Below the pieces are notes generated by a model that saw only the letters and a list, made by a program, of their open reading frames with translations, did no database searches and had not been told where the DNA came from. From contig NZ_MPNT01000004.1 of the NCBI RefSeq assembly GCF_001907675.1, positions 124,001 to 188,000 on the forward strand: a stretch of DNA of 64,000 nucleotides, given 5' to 3'. Origin of the DNA: Mycobacterium paraffinicum. GTDB lineage: Bacteria > Actinomycetota > Actinomycetes > Mycobacteriales > Mycobacteriaceae. Shown piece after piece: positions 31,030 through 39,186 of this stretch; the first letter of the stretch is position 1, and every line of letters begins with the position of its first letter. The position numbers and the translations under genes were made by a program.

Positions 31030-32445
31030 TCAGTTGAGCTCGTCGCGGACTATGAGCCGGCGGGCCGCCTCGGTGACCGAGCCGGACAGCGACGGATAGA
31101 CCGCAAGCGTCTGGGCCAAATCGTCTACGGTGATGCCGTTTTGAACAGCGATCGCGATAGGCAGTATCAATTCGGAGGCGATCGGCGCGACCACCACGCC
31201 ACCTATGATCACCCCGCTGTCCTGTCGGCAAAATAGCTTGACGAATCCCTGATGCAGCTCCGACATTTTCGCCCGCGCATTGGTTTTCAGCGGCAGCGTG
31301 ACGACGCGGGCCTGAATGCACCCTTGGTCGATCGCGGCCTGCGAGACACCGACCGCCGCGACCTCCGGGTGGGTGAACACCGTCGACGCGACAGTGCGCA
31401 ATCGAAGCGGAATGACGGCCTCACCGAGCGCGTGATACATCGCGATGCGGCCCTGCATGGCTGCAACGGAGGCCAACGGCAAAAGACCGGTGCAGTCCCC
31501 CGCCGCGTAAATGCCCGCGACCGATGTGCGCGATACTCGGTCGACTGCAATGTAGTCGCCGGGCCTGGGTTCGATGCCCACACGCTGTAGGCCTAGCCGG
31601 CCGGTGTTGGGCACTGACCCAAGTGTCATCAATGCGTGGCTGCCTTCGACGGTGCGCCCGTCTGCCATCGTCACGAGCACCCCGCCGTCGGTGCGCCTCA
31701 CGGATTGTGCCCGGGCGTCCTTGATCACTTCGACGCCACGTTGGGCGAACGATTCCTCGAGCACCTGTGCGGCATCGGCGTCCTCGTGCGGCAAAACCCG
31801 GTCACGACTGGCTACCAGCGTTACCGTCACACCCAGTTCGGTGTAGGCGTTGGCGAATTCGATGCCGGTAACCCCGGAGCCCACCACGATGAGGTGGTCG
31901 GGCAGCGAGTCCAGGTCATAAAGCTGGCGCCAGGTCAAGATCCGCTCGCCGTCGGGGTGTGCCGACGGCAGGGTCCGGGGGCTGGCGCCGGTGGCGATCA
32001 ATACGACATCGGCATCGCGGACCGTAGTGCTGTCGTCGCGAGCGGTCACCTTGACGCAGTGGTGCGCCAGACCGGGAGCCGCATCCACCAATTCGCCGCG
32101 GCCCGCGATTAACTCAACGTCCATGGCCAGCAGTTGGGCCGTGATATCTACCGATTGCTCGGTAGCGAGTGTCTTGATGCGCTGGTGGATTTCTGCCAAA
32201 CAGACCTTGGCGTCGTCGACGTGGGCGTCGAAACCCAGGCGGGTTGCCCGTCGCAGTTCGGTGCGCAGCCCCGTAGAGGCGATAAAGGTCTTCGACGGCA
32301 CGCAGTCACACAGCACCGCGGCACCTCCGACCCCGTCGGAGTCGACAACGGTGACGCGCGCTACGGCAGGGCCTCGTGCAGCTGCAACCAACGCTGCCTC
32401 ATAACCGGCCGGGCCGCCGCCAAGGATCACAATGCGGGTTACCAC
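31030..32445 (-). CDS. lpdA: NAD(P)H-quinone dehydrogenase LpdA (Rv3303c-like)
   Basis: The 471-residue protein matches my memory of M. tuberculosis LpdA (Rv3303c) from 'MVTRIVILGGGPAGYEAALV' to the C-terminal 'AVYPSLSGSVTEAARRL'. LpdA is a lipoamide-dehydrogenase relative that reduces quinones and contributes to oxidant resistance. The first redox Cys of the class is Ala here (A43) and only C48 aligns, as expected for LpdA, but an additional C46 creates a C-D-C motif. In an Rv3303c-like setting this gene stands with glpD2 and phoY1; here it follows a DUF5709 gene, so it is a relocated or additional copy. Confidence 0.88.
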   Translation of the reverse strand: MVTRIVILGGGPAGYEAALVAAARGPAVARVTVVDSDGVGGAAVLCDCVPSKTFIASTGLRTELRRATRLGFDAHVDDAKVCLAEIHQRIKTLATEQSVDITAQLLAMDVELIAGRGELVDAAPGLAHHCVKVTARDDSTTVRDADVVLIATGASPRTLPSAHPDGERILTWRQLYDLDSLPDHLIVVGSGVTGIEFANAYTELGVTVTLVASRDRVLPHEDADAAQVLEESFAQRGVEVIKDARAQSVRRTDGGVLVTMADGRTVEGSHALMTLGSVPNTGRLGLQRVGIEPRPGDYIAVDRVSRTSVAGIYAAGDCTGLLPLASVAAMQGRIAMYHALGEAVIPLRLRTVASTVFTHPEVAAVGVSQAAIDQGCIQARVVTLPLKTNARAKMSELHQGFVKLFCRQDSGVIIGGVVVAPIASELILPIAIAVQNGITVDDLAQTLAVYPSLSGSVTEAARRLIVRDELN

Positions 32446-32478
32446 TGCTCAGAGTTCACGCACTGGCCGCACGGTAGG

Positions 32479-32934
32479 TCATCGCAGGCGCCATCCCTCA
32501 CCGGCGCTGGTGTCTTCGTCGACGACGATGTGCATGGCGGCTTCCTCAGCCGAGGCAGCGCCGCCGTCAATGCCGACGTCGTGGGCAAGGTAATCCCCGC
32601 CCGGGTCCGTGGGGTCGACGTCGAAGGCGACAAGCCGGCCTGCGCGCATATCGCCTACCTGATCGTCGATTGGCTCACCATCGCTGTCAGCGCTATCACC
32701 GATCCCGTCGCCATCCCACTCGTCGGTCACGTCGGGCACCTCGCGGGCCAGTCGGCGCGCAAGACTTTCATGGGTGCGCGCTTCCCTCGCGGTCAGTCCC
32801 CAGGCTCGCAGTTCGCGGGGGCGTTCCGGCGGTGAGTAGCCTTCGTCGAGGTCGATGCCCGTCTGTTCTGAATCCAGGCTTTCTTCTGGCTCGAGCAGAT
32901 GGGCCTGCACATCATCGAATTCAGAAATCCCCAT
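32479..32934 (-). CDS. DUF5709 protein
   Basis: The 151-residue acidic protein carries the DUF5709 hallmark 'LEPEESLDSEQTGIDLDEGYSPPERP', then 'TAREARTHESLARRLAREVPDV' and acidic C-terminal strands (these fragments are consecutive parts of one domain). Function unknown. The ATG at 32934 is preceded by GGAG about 10 nt away; the frame is open to 33039. It precedes lpdA by 33 nt, forming a two-gene unit under element copy 11. A weaker relative lies at 2215-2523. Confidence 0.85.
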   Translation of the reverse strand: MGISEFDDVQAHLLEPEESLDSEQTGIDLDEGYSPPERPRELRAWGLTAREARTHESLARRLAREVPDVTDEWDGDGIGDSADSDGEPIDDQVGDMRAGRLVAFDVDPTDPGGDYLAHDVGIDGGAASAEEAAMHIVVDEDTSAGEGWRLR

Positions 32935-33031
32935 TGGCACCGTCTCCGTTCCGTAGCTGCAAAGGTTCCGAGAACAACGCACAGCTGCGCAGCCATCGCT
33001 GTTGTGATCATGGCGCGCAGAGGGGTGAACT

Positions 33032-33063
33032 GTCGCCATCCACCTCGTCGCTCACCCGGGTGA
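33032..33063 (-). promoter_or_regulatory. composite palindromic element, copy 11
   Basis: GTCGCCATCC (33032-33041), 9-bp spacer, CTCACCCGGGTGA (33051-33063). It points left at the DUF5709-lpdA unit (start 32934) and lies back to back with copy 12. Confidence 0.75.
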
Positions 33064-33100
33064 TCTGGCGGTCAACTTGACTCGGCAGCGGCGCGGGCGC

Positions 33101-33133
33101 TCATCCGGATGAATTGTCTCGGCGGGTGATGAC
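33101..33133 (+). promoter_or_regulatory. composite palindromic element, copy 12 (variant palindrome)
   Basis: TCATCCGGATGAA (33101-33113), 10-bp spacer, GGGTGATGAC (33124-33133), then CGCTCACCCC. The palindrome differs by symmetric changes (TCATCC/GGATGA), so dyad symmetry is kept. It points right at the sigma factor gene (33445), 311 bp away. The interval 33134-33444 holds an open frame I do not support as a gene. Confidence 0.75.
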
Positions 33134-33444
33134 CGCTCACCCCGCGGTGATCGATGCTGGCACCAGGTTGACGAGCGGAGGTGCAGTGGAGGTGAAGAAT
33201 TACCGTACCCGCGACGATCGTTGTCTGGGACGGCGATCGGCCCTAGAGGCGGCCGAGACGGCGTTAGATGCGATGACAGGCGCACGTGCGGATAGAGGCT
33301 CACGCATTTGGTTTGCGCATTCCTTGAGGCGCCGGATCGTCGAGCAGGACAGCCCGTGCCTCTCGCGCGTGGCCTGGCCAGCTCGCCGCCGCGGGAGCGA
33401 GCCTCGCTGCATGCCAATGGTTTTCGCGACAGCCGGAGCATAGC

Positions 33445-34044
33445 GTGGGTCGCGTACGAGCGGAATCGGCGAAGGCGCCAGACGGCGCGCTGAACGCTCA
33501 GTTTGAAAGCGCCATCACCCCGCTCATTGAGCCGCTGTATCGGCACGCTCTTCGAATGACCTCCAATCGAGTGGATGCGGAGGATCTGGTGCAAGAAACG
33601 CTGCTCAACGCGTATGCCGGTCTCGGGTCATTCGAGCCCGGAACGAACCTTAAGGCATGGCTGCGGCAGATCATGACCAACGCTCATATCACCAGTTATC
33701 GGCGGCAAAAGCGCCGTCCCGCCCAGCATCCGGCTGGTGAGATCACCGATCAACAGCTCGTGGTCAATGCCCCACGCACCCATCGGTTCCTACGGTCGGC
33801 CGAAGACCAGGCGCTCGAGATGCTGCCAGACCCCCACCTCAAGGCGGCAATGATGCTCTTGCCCGAGCAGTTCCGCATCACGGTGTATTTCGCCGACATT
33901 GCCGGATACACGTATAAAGAGATCGCTGCCCTGACGGATACCGGACCAGGAACCGTAAGTTCGAGGCTCAACCGCGGCCGAAGACAGTTGCGCGATTTAC
34001 TGTCCAACTCGCCAGCCAGTCACGAGGCGCGGGTAGCGAGTTGA
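33445..34044 (+). CDS. ECF RNA polymerase sigma factor, SigH/SigR-like
   Basis: The 199-residue protein has sigma region 2 ('PLYRHALRMTSNRVDAEDLV', 'QETLLNAYAGLGSF', 'NLKAWLRQIMTNAHITSYRR') and region 4 ('LLPEQFRITVYFADIAGYTY', 'KEIAALTDTGPGTVSSRLNRG'), closest in my reading to SigH/SigR (ECF12), which control thiol-oxidative stress genes. SigH-type factors are normally paired with a zinc anti-sigma factor (RshA/RsrA) encoded directly downstream; the next gene here is a transaldolase on the opposite strand, so no partner is present. GTG 33445 has CGGAG upstream. Element copy 12 lies upstream. Confidence 0.92.
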   Translation: MGRVRAESAKAPDGALNAQFESAITPLIEPLYRHALRMTSNRVDAEDLVQETLLNAYAGLGSFEPGTNLKAWLRQIMTNAHITSYRRQKRRPAQHPAGEITDQQLVVNAPRTHRFLRSAEDQALEMLPDPHLKAAMMLLPEQFRITVYFADIAGYTYKEIAALTDTGPGTVSSRLNRGRRQLRDLLSNSPASHEARVAS

Positions 34045-34111
34045 TGCGCCTCGATCGGTAGGTCAGCTAGCCCGATGAACAAAACGAGCGCTCAGCGCAC
34101 GGCGGGCGTGT

Positions 34112-35200
34112 CTAGCGTTGAACTGACCGCGACCAGGACGCCGCGAACTTGGACACCCCGTCGTGTTCCAGCAGAGCGAACGCGTCGTGCAGATCGATAC
34201 CGACGGCTGTCAGCCGGTCGAAAACCTCCTGGGCCTGCGCCGCCTTGCCGGTCACGGTGTCACCGGAGACGACGCCGTGATCGGCGACCGCTTCCAGCGT
34301 GGGCTCCGGAATGGTGCTGACAGTGTTGGGTGCCACCAGTTCGGTGACGTACAACGTGTCAAGGTAGGCGGCGTTTTTCACTCCGGTGGAGGCCCACAGT
34401 GGGCGTTGCAGGCGAGCACCCGCGGCGCGCAACGCCGCGTAACGAGGCTCGGCTTCGAAGACCTGCTGATAGGCGGCGTAGGCCAATCGGGCGTTGGCGA
34501 TGCCCGTCTGTCCCCGCAGGGCGAGCGCCTCATCGGTGCCGATTGCCTCGAGTCGCTTGTCGACTTCGGTGTCCACCCGGGAGACGAATAATGATGCTAC
34601 CGAATGGATTTGGGATAGGTCAGCGCCCGCGTGCAGGGCGGATTCGATGCCGGCCAGATAAGCATCCATGACCGCCCGGTAGCGTTGGACGGAAAAGATC
34701 AGCGTCACGTTGACAGAAACACCCTTGGCCAACGCCGCGGTGATTGCGGGCAGCCCCGCGGCGGTGGCCGGTATTTTGATTAACACGTTGGGCCGGTCGA
34801 CAATTTTGGCCAACTCGACCACCTGCGTGACTGTCGCATCGGTGTCGTGCGCGAGCGACGGGTCGACTTCAATGGACACTCTTCCGTCGACGCCGCCGGA
34901 ACCTTCCCATTGCGGGCGCAGCACATCGCAGGCCGCCCGGACGTCATCGGTGATCGCCGTGCGGACCGCGGTGCCGATGTCCGTGCCGCGGGCCGTCAGC
35001 TCGGCGATCTGGCCATCGTAGGCGCGGCCGTTCGCAAGTGCATGCTCAAAGGTGGACGGGTTAGTGGTCACGCCGACAACGCTTCTCGTGTCGATAAGCT
35101 GTCGCAGCTTGCCAGATTGCAGCAGACTGCGGGACAAGTCGTCCAGCCAAACCGACACTCCCGCCGCCGACAACGCGGCCAGATTCGGATTCTGAGTCAT
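34112..35200 (-). CDS. tal: transaldolase, accessory copy
   Basis: The 362-residue protein is a full-length transaldolase with Schiff-base Lys in '[15 protein letters not shown]', '[17 protein letters not shown]' and '[14 protein letters not shown]'. It is clearly paralogous to the pentose-phosphate copy at 57654-58772 (same '[20 protein letters not shown]' start). It would interconvert sedoheptulose-7-P/GAP with erythrose-4-P/F6P, helping NADPH supply by recycling pentose phosphates. It overlaps the small gene 35197-35352 (ATGA) and lies at the end of the SDR-msrB-msrA unit, linking NADPH regeneration to methionine sulfoxide repair. Confidence 0.92.
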   Translation of the reverse strand: MTQNPNLAALSAAGVSVWLDDLSRSLLQSGKLRQLIDTRSVVGVTTNPSTFEHALANGRAYDGQIAELTARGTDIGTAVRTAITDDVRAACDVLRPQWEGSGGVDGRVSIEVDPSLAHDTDATVTQVVELAKIVDRPNVLIKIPATAAGLPAITAALAKGVSVNVTLIFSVQRYRAVMDAYLAGIESALHAGADLSQIHSVASLFVSRVDTEVDKRLEAIGTDEALALRGQTGIANARLAYAAYQQVFEAEPRYAALRAAGARLQRPLWASTGVKNAAYLDTLYVTELVAPNTVSTIPEPTLEAVADHGVVSGDTVTGKAAQAQEVFDRLTAVGIDLHDAFALLEHDGVSKFAASWSRSVQR

Positions 35201-35352
35201 CCCGTCGCCGCCGCTCGCCCATCACTGGGCCGCGGTAGAACCCATCCTGCGGCGCATGCTGCGCCAGAAAGCACCAGCGGCGCGTACACGCTCAACAGCA
35301 CCTGCCCATGAGGCGGAGCTGTCGCGTCCCTGTCTTGTGTTACCGAGCCCAT
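35197..35352 (-). CDS. small protein between msrA and transaldolase
   Basis: The frame encodes 51 residues: a polar N-terminus ('[17 protein letters not shown]') and one hydrophobic stretch ('[21 protein letters not shown]'-like, split by Ala/Cys) followed by a basic tail. Its TGA overlaps the transaldolase ATG (ATGA), and its start lies just after the msrA stop, so it fits the operon. No ribosome-binding site is evident. No family recognised. Confidence 0.45.
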   Translation of the reverse strand: MGSVTQDRDATAPPHGQVLLSVYAPLVLSGAACAAGWVLPRPSDGRAAATG

Positions 35353-35359
35353 GTCGTTG

Positions 35360-35908
35360 CTAAGCCGGCTTGTCGCGTCCAGCCGCCGACGCCTTTGCCC
35401 CGTCACCGCGGTTGGGTACCGTCCAATCGGGGCGGACGTAGTGGCACGTGTAGCCCGATGGGTAGCGCTGCAGGTAGTTCTGGTGTTCGGGTTCGGCTTC
35501 CCAAAACTCACCGGCCGGGTTCACCTCGGTGACAACTCTGCCGGGCCACCTCCCGGAATCCTCGATGTCGGCGATGGTTCGCATTGCGATTCGCTTTTGC
35601 TCGTCGTCCAGATAGAAAATTGCCGACCGGTAACTGGTTCCGACATCATTGCCCTGACGGTTCTTGGTGGTCGGGTCATGGATCTTGAAAAAGAATTCCA
35701 ACAGCGCCCGGTAATCGGTCTGGTCTGGGTCGTAGGTGATTTCGAGTGCCTCGGCGTGACCGGGGTGATTGTGATAGGTGGGGTGAGTGTTGCTGCCGCC
35801 GGTGTAGCCGACACGGGTGGATACCACACCGGGCCGCCCGCGGAAGAGGTCCTCCATGCCCCAAAAGCACCCGCCGGCGAGAATGGCGATCTTGTCGTGA
35901 CCGGTCAT
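35360..35908 (-). CDS. msrA: peptide methionine-S-sulfoxide reductase
   Basis: The 182-residue MsrA has the catalytic Cys14 in '[11 protein letters not shown]', '[14 protein letters not shown]', '[12 protein letters not shown]' and '[11 protein letters not shown]', with a normal length. It repairs S-diastereomers of methionine sulfoxide in proteins. The GYTCHYVRP segment near the C-terminus may hold a resolving Cys. The ATG overlaps the msrB stop (ATGA), so both stereo-specific reductases are produced together. Confidence 0.95.
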   Translation of the reverse strand: MTGHDKIAILAGGCFWGMEDLFRGRPGVVSTRVGYTGGSNTHPTYHNHPGHAEALEITYDPDQTDYRALLEFFFKIHDPTTKNRQGNDVGTSYRSAIFYLDDEQKRIAMRTIADIEDSGRWPGRVVTEVNPAGEFWEAEPEHQNYLQRYPSGYTCHYVRPDWTVPNRGDGAKASAAGRDKPA

Positions 35909-36393
35909 GATTGTTGCTCACCGACGCTTTGGGCCTGCCCCGATACGTCTTTCGCGAACAATCGCAGGTATTGCCCATAACCCTGAGCTTCCAGGTCATC
36001 GCGGTGGATAAATCGCAGCGACGCCGAGTTGATGCAGTAACGCAAGCCGCCAGCTTCTCCGGGGCCGTCCGTGAATACGTGCCCCAGATGACTGCCGGCA
36101 TGGGCTGAGCGCACCTCGACCCGTTCCATGAAGTGGCTAAGGTCTCGCCTCTCAACCAGGCTGTCCGCGTCGATGGGCCGGGTGAAGCTGGGCCAGCCAC
36201 TTCCGCTGTCGAATTTGTCCGCCGATGCGAAAAGTGGTTCGCCAGAAACAATATCGACGTAGATGCCGGGTTCATGGTTGTCGCAGTACTCGCCGGTGAA
36301 CGGAGGCTCCGTGCCGCTCTCCTGGGTGACGTGGTATTGCTCGGGGCTGAGCGCGTCGACCGCGGCAGGGTCCTTGCTGTATTGGTGTGACAC
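35905..36393 (-). CDS. msrB: peptide methionine-R-sulfoxide reductase
   Basis: The 162-residue MsrB shows '[20 protein letters not shown]', '[12 protein letters not shown]', '[18 protein letters not shown]' and catalytic Cys in '[11 protein letters not shown]'. The two zinc CxxC pairs of many MsrB proteins are missing. GTG 36393 is chosen because AAGGAGACCAG precedes it. It reduces R-methionine sulfoxide. It follows the SDR gene 36422-37192 by 28 nt and overlaps msrA. Confidence 0.95.
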   Translation of the reverse strand: MSHQYSKDPAAVDALSPEQYHVTQESGTEPPFTGEYCDNHEPGIYVDIVSGEPLFASADKFDSGSGWPSFTRPIDADSLVERRDLSHFMERVEVRSAHAGSHLGHVFTDGPGEAGGLRYCINSASLRFIHRDDLEAQGYGQYLRLFAKDVSGQAQSVGEQQS

Positions 36394-36421
36394 CTGGTCT
36401 CCTTCGTTCGGACAGGCTTGT

Positions 36422-37192
36422 TTAGTTGCGGCCAGCCATGATGCCGCCGTCGACGTTGAGAATCGCACCGGTGACCCAACTGGCCTCATCAGAGAGCAGA
36501 TACGTCACTGCGTTGGCCACGTCGGCCGGGGTCCCGACTCGTCCCAGCGGATGAAGCGGCGCGAAAGTGGCAAGCGTGGTGTCGATCTCGTCCTTCGGGA
36601 TGAAGCCCTCGTAGAGCGGGGTCTTGACCACGGCCGGCGCCACCGCGTTGACGCGAATGTTGTGCCCCGCAAGCTCGATGGCCAGGTTATGGGTGAGCGC
36701 ATGCAGGCCGGCCTTTTGCATCGAGTAAACCGACGAAGGAGTCAGACCGATCGCCTGGTGTGCCCACATGCTGCCGATGTTGACGATTGCCCCGCCCTCT
36801 TCCTTAGCGATCATGCCCGCGACGACGGTCTGCGTCAGGAAGAACAGGGCATAGTTGAGCTCCATGTAAGAGTCATAGGTCAGCGCGTCGTACTCGAGAA
36901 ACGGCTTGGGGATGAAGAATCCGGCCGCGTTGACGAGCAGAGTCGCATCGGTGTGCTCCTCGGAGAGTGCGCGCTGAACATCGGCGACCGCGGCGCGCTC
37001 GGTCAACTCCGCAGTGATCCCCCACGCTCGGCCGCCTTCGCTCGTCAGTTCGCTCAGCGTGTCATCCACACGGTCTTTCGACCGTCCGACAATCACCGCG
37101 CTACCGCCGTGGCGCACGATGTCAACGGCGACCTGCCGGCCCATGCCGGCGCTGCCTCCGACGATGATGGCCTTCCTGGAATCGAAATGCAT
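36422..37192 (-). CDS. SDR family oxidoreductase with intact catalytic triad
   Basis: The 256-residue classical SDR has 'GGSAGMGRQ' (12-20), 'NAAG', Ser141, Tyr156 and Lys160 ('YSMQK'), and '[12 protein letters not shown]'. It is a close paralogue of the gene 3197-3964, which has His at the Tyr position. Substrate unknown; the family reduces small carbonyls with NAD(P)H. The start ATG has AGAAGG upstream. It heads the unit SDR-msrB-msrA-small ORF-transaldolase, 177 bp downstream of element copy 13. Confidence 0.92.
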   Translation of the reverse strand: MHFDSRKAIIVGGSAGMGRQVAVDIVRHGGSAVIVGRSKDRVDDTLSELTSEGGRAWGITAELTERAAVADVQRALSEEHTDATLLVNAAGFFIPKPFLEYDALTYDSYMELNYALFFLTQTVVAGMIAKEEGGAIVNIGSMWAHQAIGLTPSSVYSMQKAGLHALTHNLAIELAGHNIRVNAVAPAVVKTPLYEGFIPKDEIDTTLATFAPLHPLGRVGTPADVANAVTYLLSDEASWVTGAILNVDGGIMAGRN

Positions 37193-37343
37193 GATGAGAC
37201 CCTTCTGCTGATCATTCTCGACGGCTCCGCCGGGCCATTAGCGCCTTTGCCCGGCAAGACGATTTGTTGCCTTGGCGTCGACATCCGGCATCCCGGATAT
37301 CAAAGTCGAACTGCATCGAGTCTGGTGCGCCGCAGGGTGAGCC

Positions 37344-37375
37344 GTCATCATCCCGGCGTCGATTCACCCGGGTGA
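37344..37375 (-). promoter_or_regulatory. composite palindromic element, copy 13
   Basis: GTCATCATCC (37344-37353), 9-bp spacer, TTCACCCGGGTGA (37363-37375), pointing left at the SDR-msrB-msrA unit (37192). The rest of 37193-37716 shows no gene; the rightward gene at 37717 has no element of its own. Confidence 0.85.
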
Positions 37376-37716
37376 GTTTTGATCTCCGAGGCACACATCG
37401 ACTCCGCCGGGACGCTCAGAGGCCCGCCGTGGCCCACTGAGTTATGAACGCGTAGACGGTAATTCAGCGAATCCGCTATCGCCGAGCGGGTAGTCTTGCC
37501 TAAGAAGTGTTTATGAGGCTCACAACAAGCGGCGGAGCAAAGCGGTGGCGAATGTCGTTCACCAAGTCGTGGCCATATCTCAGGCAGTACGTTCCATTGC
37601 GGGTGACGCACCATCAGATGTGCCGTTGCGGTACACGAATGACCGCGCCGGCGAGGTAGTTACTCGATCCCGCGATGGCGCAAAGCCCTTGGGAAGATAG
37701 TGAAGGAGCGTCAAAC

Positions 37717-38031
37717 ATGTACGGGTCAGATGAAGAAGAAGTAGTGCTGATCACCGAGGCCGTGGCTTTGCCGGGCAAGGGAGACGACCTGCGACGCGCT
37801 TTTGTCGGGTTAATTCCCCAGTCGCTGGCCGAAGGAGCCGTTAGCACCTTTCGGCTGCACGAAGATCGCGATCGGCCAGGGCATTTCGCGCTTTATCAGC
37901 GGTTCCGCAACCAACACGGTGTCGACCTTCACGTCCAATCCGATCATTTCGCGCTCAATGTGGAAGCGTTGGCCGAGTTCGCTGAGGGCGGCAACGCCCA
38001 GACCACCTTCTACCGTGTACTGAGTCGCTAG
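37717..38031 (+). CDS. antibiotic biosynthesis monooxygenase (ABM/YgiN-like) protein
   Basis: The 104-residue protein is a ferredoxin-like ABM domain: 'VVLITEAVALPGKGDDLRRAF', 'VSTFRLHEDRDRPGHFALYQRF' and 'HVQSDHFALNVEAL' (these are the usual strands and the His-x-x-S region). YgiN-type members act as quinol monooxygenases. ATG 37717 is preceded by AAGGAGCG; the frame is open to 37675. It stands alone between leftward units. Confidence 0.85.
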   Translation: MYGSDEEEVVLITEAVALPGKGDDLRRAFVGLIPQSLAEGAVSTFRLHEDRDRPGHFALYQRFRNQHGVDLHVQSDHFALNVEALAEFAEGGNAQTTFYRVLSR

Positions 38032-38154
38032 GCCCTTCGAACTCGAATCGTTGATTCCGGGATCCTGCCCGGAAGCGACGTCGGCATCGACCGAGCGTGC
38101 AGCTGAAGCCCGAGTGATCGCGCAACTTTGGCGCGGTGATATTCGGCGCTAGGG

Positions 38155-38775
38155 TCACCCGGGCGCCGGTGCGCAGGCCGGTTCAGGCAGATCAAGGTCC
38201 GCCTTGTTAAGTCGATAGATCTCAAGGCGCAGGTTGTAGTACTTGTCGGTTTCACCGACCAATTCCATGCCCACTCGTCGAGCCGTAGCCACTCCGCGAT
38301 GATTCCCTGGTCGCACGACTGCGAAGACCTCGCTGACCCCGATATTTGTGAATGCTTGATGGGCCACCGCATGACCGGCTTCCGCACCGTAGCCGTGACC
38401 CCACAGGGCTGGCGCAACCTGCCATCCAATCTCGAGATCCGTGCGGCCGGGTGGTAGTGGAAGCAGTGCCACTCCCCCGATTAAGTCGCCGGAGTATCTA
38501 TCGGCGATCGCCCAACGACCCACCGGCAGGCCGGATCCGTCGCTCTGTCGGATCCATTCGCCCAAGAGTTGGCGCATGCCTGCGCGATCGGCGATTAACG
38601 GCAGCGCCGGACACAGCCAACGCGAAACCTCCGGCGCTCCATATATCCGGTAGGCGGCACCGTCGTCGTCGAGTTGCCATGGGCGCAACTGGAGACGGGC
38701 CGTCAGGATGCGTCGGGAGTGAGGGTTCCATTCGACGTGACGGTGATCATCCAATGTCGCCTCCTGGATCGTCAT
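38155..38775 (-). CDS. GNAT N-acetyltransferase, RimJ/RimL type
   Basis: The 206-residue protein has the RimJ/RimL-type GNAT fold: 'TARLQLRPWQLDDDGAAYRI', 'RWAIADRYSGDLIGGVALLP', acetyl-CoA motif 'VAPALWGHGYGAEAGHAVAHQA' (Q/G-x-x-G-x-G/A variant) and 'VVRPGNHRGVATARRVGMELV'. The substrate amine is unknown. The ATG at 38775 has GGAGGCGACATTGG-like upstream sequence. It lies 120 bp downstream of element copy 14. Confidence 0.88.
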   Translation of the reverse strand: MTIQEATLDDHRHVEWNPHSRRILTARLQLRPWQLDDDGAAYRIYGAPEVSRWLCPALPLIADRAGMRQLLGEWIRQSDGSGLPVGRWAIADRYSGDLIGGVALLPLPPGRTDLEIGWQVAPALWGHGYGAEAGHAVAHQAFTNIGVSEVFAVVRPGNHRGVATARRVGMELVGETDKYYNLRLEIYRLNKADLDLPEPACAPAPG

Positions 38776-38882
38776 AACTCATACTGGGACAAGTGAGCCA
38801 CTAGCACAGCGACGCCCGCAAAGAAGGCGGCAATCGCGGCCGGGTCTGGTGGTACCGACACTGCAGCCGGGCGGGGTGAGCT

Positions 38883-38915
38883 GTCACCACCCCAAACCCC
38901 GATTCACCCGGGTGA
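38883..38915 (-). promoter_or_regulatory. composite palindromic element, copy 14
   Basis: GTCACCACCC (38883-38892), 10-bp spacer, TTCACCCGGGTGA (38903-38915), pointing left at the GNAT gene (38775). Confidence 0.85.
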
Positions 38916-38997
38916 GTAATGCGCCGCCGCGAACCAAAGCGCGGATGGATCGGGCTGTGCTGGCGAGGGTCAGCGGTTTGAGAGTTGCGGCTTGAGG

Positions 38998-39122
38998 ATG
39001 ACCCCGCCGGCCGACGGTCGTTACGACCTCCTCGTCCTCGGCACAGGTTCCGGCGCGGCTACGTGGCGGCCATTCGCGCTGCACAGCTGGGCACGCACGC
39101 GAACCGCGACGGCTGCTCGTAA
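38998..39122 (+). pseudogene. N-terminal remnant of a lipoamide-dehydrogenase-type gene
   Basis: ATG 38998 encodes 'MTPPADGRYDLLVLGTGSG', the FAD-binding start of a class I pyridine nucleotide-disulfide oxidoreductase. The expected continuation 'GYVAAIRAAQLGT' is present but in another frame, consistent with a 2-bp insertion near 39054. The restored frame stops at 39120-39122, and no further part of the gene follows. It resembles the gene at 24128-25537 ('YDLVVLGAGSGGYVAGIRAA'). Confidence 0.75.
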
Positions 39123-39186
39123 CCATCCCACAGCGACGCTGCCGGCGGTCGGCTGGCCGGGGGAATCACCCGTCCGGGCGGGCGGT

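Noticed and set aside
33114..33443. Open frame of 109 codons upstream of the sigma factor
   Set aside because: No ribosome-binding site, no recognisable domain, Arg/Ser/Ala-rich composition typical of GC-rich noncoding frames, and it begins inside element copy 12.
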